Shown here in pieces: positions 58,480 to 64,000 of a stretch of 64,000 nucleotides of DNA (within the stretch, counting starts at the first letter, position 1; every line of letters begins with the position of its first letter). The position numbers and the translations under genes are program-made. Below the pieces are notes generated by a model. It was not told where the DNA came from. It searched no databases and saw nothing but the letters and a program-made list of their open reading frames with translations. The stretch comes from Echiichthys vipera. Its lineage: Eukaryota > Chordata > Actinopteri > Perciformes > Trachinidae. Where the stretch lies: contig OY829659.1 in NCBI GenBank assembly GCA_963691815.1, positions 10,033,515 to 10,097,514 on the forward strand, read 5' to 3'.

Positions 58480-61400
58480 TTGCTTTCTCACATAGCCGGG
58501 TAATGTCTGGATAATTTAAGGTTGGCAGTGCATGTGTGAAAGGCAATGTGTTAAAAATATGGTGTCATTTTCAGTCATCAGTGTTTATACAACATCTGTC
58601 ACATTAACCATTTCCTGCATTCATAAAAATGCTGTTTACAAAGAGTATTTTATAATGCATCAGAACAACAAGTTCCCATTAATGGGTACAGATGGGTAGT
58701 CAGTGCCACCTCCCCTGGTGCTTTTGAAGCAAACCTGCTGACAGCAGGCATTCCAGAGGGAGGGTCCATTCAAATGCTGCAAACCTGCCTCAAGCAGCTG
58801 TTTTGGGACGAGTACCATCAAGACCCCATCCTGCTAGGACATGGTTTCCATCAGAAATGGCCCAAAAAAAAAGGATTTTAGAAAATGCAATTACTTTAAA
58901 TTAACACTCTATTAAAATACACAAATGGTGAAATACAGTAGACTGCAAGTTTAAGACATTCATTGATAATATGGGTAATGAATAGGTCTTTTTTATGTAA
59001 AAGTGTTCCGTCGATGTTTGAGAAAACAATGTCAAAATCAGGATCGAGTCTGGTGTATTCAGAATTCTTTAGTTCCTGCTTTAGTAAAAATACTTCAATA
59101 GTTATATGCGGCTTCATATACTGCTTATATCCTTTCATTTAGGCATTTGAACTGACTCGCTGCCTGGAATGCCTCCACTCAGCAGGTGTGCATTATCTGA
59201 ATCAGGGGGTATCCAGCCTAGTGCTGTGACTGTTCTGCATTTTAAAACAAATCAATGATGGATCAATTAAGCAGCGTTTTTTAATTTGACATCCAGCAAA
59301 CCCATTTACAGAGAAGTGTCATTAACAATAAACACAACACACTGAGATGCCAATATCGAAATGCGTTTTGAAAACTGCACAGCTAGCTAGCTAAGATCTT
59401 TTCCATCACTAATTTGTACATGTCTTGTGACCCCTCAAACCTCCAAACTCTGAAGAGAAAAATAAAGTCAGATGAGCTCAGTAAGAAAATGCTGTCATTC
59501 ACTCTGACCCTCTCCACCTATATCTGAATCATGGTAAGATCTTTTTACAGTTATAAACTCAGCATGTTCACTACACTTCAATTAAGTGTGGTTTTATAGA
59601 CTTGGATAGCTCCATTGTAGGATAGCTCCATTATTCTGAACATGTGAAAATGTTTATCAATGTCCTGTTAAAATTCTTAGGGTTAACCGCAAAATCACAC
59701 AGACTTCATGAGCAGGAATGTCAGTGATTAATTAGTAGGGGTGTATACACTGGTATACGTCTAATATCTCCTCTCGTAAAGCCTTAAAACCATTAAAGGT
59801 TTGAATTTTACTCTGCAGTTTGTTAATAACAACAGTAGTAATGGGAGCAAGAGGAGCATTTTTCCAAATGTGTGAGTGATACCTAGTTAAATTGGATTAT
59901 GCTGCCAAAAAATGGCACATGTCACCCATTTAAATAAAGCTTTCGTGTGTGTGTGTGTAAATATATATATATATGCTTTTAATAATTTTGCTCATTAATG
60001 TAATGCCGACAAACACATGGCATGTGAAATCCACCTTGGCTTGGTCAAACTGATCAGCCCTCAGTTTTATATCAGGCTCTCTTCTAGCCTCAAGTCTCAG
60101 TCAGGAAACTATAACAACACAGCTGAAACCTGACAATTAAAACCAAAAGGCATCATGGAACTTAAATAGCATCAAGCCTGCAGTCATTCCTGTTTATCAC
60201 ATGTGTAAACAAGATAGGTCCAGAATTACGCCAACAACATTTAGTTGTCATAGGGTTTTCTGTACTGTATAATAATTGTCCATATAATCGGTCACAATCT
60301 TATTCCTCAGAGAGCAGTCTGGGGTAAATTTGACACTGGAATATCTGCCTGCCTAAAAATAGAAGCATGTTAACCTATAGCTTATTACTCTGAACCTCTA
60401 AATAACCTATCACGCTCACCAGAGCAAGCGCTTTGATACGTGCCGTGGCCAAACGTGAACGTGAATGAAGAGATCAGTTGATGCAAAAATTAAATTGTAT
60501 GATTCATTAATTGTGGCCTTTGCCATGCATGTTCCTGCGCAGAAGATTACGTTACAATAAAAGTTTATTTTGACCCATTTATTATAAAAATGTTATACAC
60601 TAGAGATAAAATTTAGAGAACAAATTATAAATACCTGATTTATTCTGACAGTTATTTTTGTGTGTGCGTATGCGTGTATATATATTTATTACACATGCAT
60701 CAATAGTTGCTTTACTCTCATTTTACTCTTCTGGATGCATCTCACTAACTGGGATTTCTACTAATCTCCCCGTAAAGCACTTGGCCTGCTGTGAAAAACA
60801 TTATCAGTACTATTACTGTTATATTAGTCTTAGACTGACGTTATAATTTCCAGACCAATATTATAGCTACATCTTAAAAGCTCAGATGTGTGCCAGATCT
60901 GTGAAATTAAATGGCCTTAATAAGCTTCACCTCCATTGGACTATAAAGCCAAATCTTGAGAGCTTAACTCACATCATAGAGAACAAAAGCTGAAGAACAG
61001 ATGCGTGAGGTCAGGACACCGTGAGTAGCATATTTTTCTGCTGTGTGAGCAACAGTACTGAGGGATAAAAATATAAAAAAAGAGCTGCTGATGTCTGATT
61101 AGAGCTGAGCTAATTAAAATGTGAGACTCTGGAAGAGCCTTCAAACAACTTACTTTCGACAAGCTTCTCTTTATAAAAGGAAATAATATTTAATTATAAA
61201 CTTGCAGGTCCTAGCGGAAGACACACTTAGCTCTAATTCTGCTTAAATGCAGCAGCATCTGTAAAATAAACCAGACATTTGCTGTAATACCTTTTTAACT
61301 TCACATATTAATCAATTGTGATAATCAAAGGGAGTTAAAGATGATAAAGATATGATAAATAAGTATTGTATAAAGTAGACATGGACTACTCAGTTTTGAG

Positions 61401-63390
61401 ACGGCAGCCTGACAATCTTCTACAATTACTAGTTGTTGTCTAACAGTCTGGAACTAGGTATTGCTCATTTTCCAAATATCCAGCCTGGAAAACCACACTG
61501 TACTATTACCGCAATGTACTATGGATGTGTCAAAGCCAAAGAAAACAGGCACCCACTCCTCTGTCTGGCATGGACAAACAAGTCACAATAACATCTCAAC
61601 AGAACATGTGCATGATGTGCCCTTTGCTTGGCTACAGAGGAAACAGAGCAAAAGCTGAACAGGAAGCAAAGAGGATTTCACAGTAAGCTGCGTCACAGGG
61701 AGCACAAGAGAACAGAAATAAAACCTTTATCAGCCATAATACACTGATAACATTTACATGGGAGGTGCATTATGAACATTACACACTATTTCAATGAGGT
61801 TGGTTATTTGGTTGCTTTAAAGAACTTGTTTTGTACCGTTACTGTCATTGGGAGTGATCTCATTTTTGTCCGACAAATGTCTCATATCGGCTTAACATTT
61901 CCCTAGGTGCCTCTGTGCTAACCCTAGCCCAAAACTACAACACCCAGTTATCTTGCAGTCACATGCTTCTCCCTCATCTCTCTACAACATCTTTATTGAA
62001 ACCCAGCATGCAACATAAGCTATTGCTCTTAAATAAAATGTGAATTCTTATTTATTTTTACTCCAAATTTAGGTCAATTTTATCAAATGTTAATGCTGGT
62101 TTTTGGTCAGAACAGCTGTCAACATCAGTTTCTATTTAAGTTTCTGACATACTGCTATCATTATGTTACACCCTTCATGTCAGTTTAGCAAAGGCATGAT
62201 GCTTTAAGCTGCTCTTTTTACTGCTAAACATGGGAGTAGATTTGAATGTCATCAAACAGTTGGATTGCCATGCAACATTATCACAAAATGGTGTAAAAAA
62301 CATGTTGGATTATGCAACATGTTTTACAGCCATTATATCTACTCAGACTGTTCTTAAATCTATTGGTGTATTCTAAAAAATAGTTTTACTTGGCAATTTC
62401 CTTTTACAGAGTAGTGCCTTAAAGTATATAGTGTCACTGTCAAAGAGTAGGGAGTCATTTTGTCTTGCTTTTATTAAACATACGTGCACTATCATCACTT
62501 CTACATTGACATAAAAACAGTCATAGACTTCCACTCACACTGTACACTTCAAACACAACTGCACCCACAACTCAAACAAACCTAAACCTCAATCCACAAC
62601 CTGACTACAGTTGTTGTTGTATACCTGCCATAAATGAGTTCATGACCTTAGGCCTCCCCCAACATGATGGTGTCCACCAAGATAAACAAGCTGATCGCTA
62701 TATCCTTCTCTCCACTGGCCAATAAATACTCTGCAAGATACAGACAAGTAGCAGTGCTATTCCCAATTGTCACTTACTTACTTTAACTGTGGACTTATGG
62801 TGCATTTTCTGGCCCTTCCCCCAACTGTAGTACGTAAAATGGCTTCCTAGAAAAGCATATCAGCTGTCCTTTTTTTACGAGACCAAAGCTAGACACATTA
62901 GCGTTACTGTTGTCATTCGTTTTTACTCTGAGTCATTATGATTTCCACTTGAGACAGCTGAAGAAGTTGCACTGAGAGTAAATCTTATGTAATAAATGCA
63001 GGATAGGATGTGCTTGAGGCTACAGGACAACAAACCAAAAGTTTTTGCTAGTCACCGTTAGAGAAAACCGACGACTGTTATGGGCCTAGGGAGAAGTTCA
63101 GCTGTGTTTGTTTACGGCAGAGAAACTCTTAAGCAGATAGTCAAATGATTTTTGCTCGTATTTGAATTGTCCAGCTTTAAGAGTTCATCTATTTCATGAA
63201 GCTTAAGTGCATAAACAGATATTTGCATGATAAACACTGCGAGTGGCTAATGTTTAGCGTCCACTTGATGTCAAGTATCAAAACAATTACTTCCTTGTCG
63301 ATAACACAACTCTATTGACGTTAATAGTTAGCTAAACTTAGGCGTGTAAGGTTATGTCAACCACGGCTAAACAGAGAAAACAAACATCAG

Positions 63391-63402
63391 ACGTCATGAC
63401 GT
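63391..63402. promoter_or_regulatory. aff4: Palindromic CRE-like site near aff4 promoter
   Basis: ACGTCATGACGT is a perfect 12-bp palindrome containing overlapping ACGTCA and TGACGT half-sites, ~375 nt downstream of aff4 exon 1 in intron 1. It would be a candidate site for CREB/ATF-type bZIP factors. Confidence 0.45.
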
Positions 63403-63776
63403 GATAGCCGACATTAACGTTGCATGAGCAAACACTATCACTACGATGTTTGTCTTACTTTTCGAAATAAAAGTAACATTAAATGTTATAATAATTTACA
63501 CAATGACTGTTTGCCATAGTGAAAACTCAAAAACAGGTACAATATTTGCCCGTTTAGCCAGAAGCTAACACGCTACCTACAGCACTACCTGTATCATTTG
63601 CTGTAGCATGTTAGCTTAGCCACTTCAAGTAGTAGTAGCGTTTGGGGGGCTAGGCTAGCGGCTAGCTATTGAATTTTTCAGAGGATATTTAAATTAACAT
63701 TCTCTCAAAATGTCACATAACCACAGGGCACAATTAATCACCAAATAACGCCTTTTGTGATATTTACCATCCTTAC

Positions 63777-63940
63777 CTCTTGTCTTCTTTTTAGGCCCAA
63801 ACCATTGTAGCTATTGGAAAAGCTCTTTTCTCTTTGTCTTTTCCACTTCCACTTCCACGCAAAATGGACTCAGCAAAAACGCTTTAACAGCTAAAACACT
63901 AACATCGAATGGATGGTGTCCATCTTTTCTTTAAAACGCA
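63777..63940 (-). other. aff4: aff4 non-coding exon 1
   Basis: A minus-strand donor ACAAGAG/GTAAGG ends this exon at 63,777. Upstream sequence is more GC/CpG-rich (GACGCGCGGTTGCG near 63,940-63,953). The next acceptor is that of the ATG exon at 50,594. AFF4 in other vertebrates also has a non-coding first exon. The right boundary is uncertain. Confidence 0.6.
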
Positions 63941-64000
63941 ACCGCGCGTCGAGTGGAAAACCAAATAAATTCATTTTGCCTGTCGTTCATTTCTATTATT

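Larger units (their letters stand above)
50595..63776 (-). other. aff4: aff4 intron 1 (13 kb)
   Basis: Spans the first coding exon to the non-coding exon 1. It contains a hAT 5' fragment (51.6-52.0 kb), a trio of dispersed repeat segments (52.3, 52.8, 57.0 kb), a 17-bp tandem duplication at 51,157-51,190, a 150-codon frame (58.0-58.5 kb) and a palindromic CRE-like site (63,391). Otherwise AT-rich with no recognised gene. Confidence 0.75.

Noticed and set aside
1..64000. CRISPR arrays, operons, prophage, rRNA or canonical tRNA genes
   Set aside because: None seen. This is vertebrate nuclear sequence, and the only tRNA-like boxes belong to the SINE at 22.4-22.6 kb.

Overview
The window is vertebrate nuclear DNA, almost certainly from a ray-finned (teleost) fish. 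Genes are split by GT-AG introns, the sequence between them is AT-rich, and many teleost-type hAT, Tc1, SINE and LINE remnants are present. The two recognisable protein genes, shroom1 and aff4, are both on the minus strand. From memory, their human orthologues are close neighbours on 5q31.1, with GDF9, UQCRQ and LEAP2 between them.

Layout. 1-8.8 kb: shroom1, read right to left. It has a candidate promoter and non-coding first exon near 8.5-8.8 kb, a 2.7-kb first coding exon carrying ASD1, two further coding exons, and an exon that enters the ASD2 domain. The rest of ASD2 lies left of position 1. 8.8-30 kb: a gene-poor interval with several transposable elements. Two have exact 8-bp target duplications: a 267-bp hAT MITE at 9,500 and a 2,242-bp hAT element at 25,802 with a deleted transposase. 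30.0-30.35 kb: a CCAAT/YY1-type promoter-like segment with a minus-strand splice donor and no coding sequence attached. 31.9-63.9 kb: aff4, with a long 3' UTR, 20 coding exons and a 13-kb first intron leading to a non-coding first exon at the right edge.

The aff4 exon model is strongly supported. All 20 exons have AG/GT boundaries, the phases agree at every junction, and the total is 3,459 nt, or 1,152 residues plus a stop. The predicted protein keeps the P-TEFb-binding N-terminus, the PTAYVRP degron, the ELL-binding segment, the serine-rich region and the C-terminal homology domain. AFF4 is the scaffold of the super elongation complex. Shroom1 is an actin-binding, Rho-kinase-recruiting cytoskeletal protein. 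They are neighbours by conserved synteny, and nothing here suggests a shared pathway.

I found no convincing undescribed biological system. The items most worth checking are a phase-breaking candidate exon in shroom1, an overlapping upstream ORF at its start codon, the orphan promoter at 30 kb, the mobile-element fossils, and a few unexplained ORFs and dispersed repeats in aff4 intron 1.
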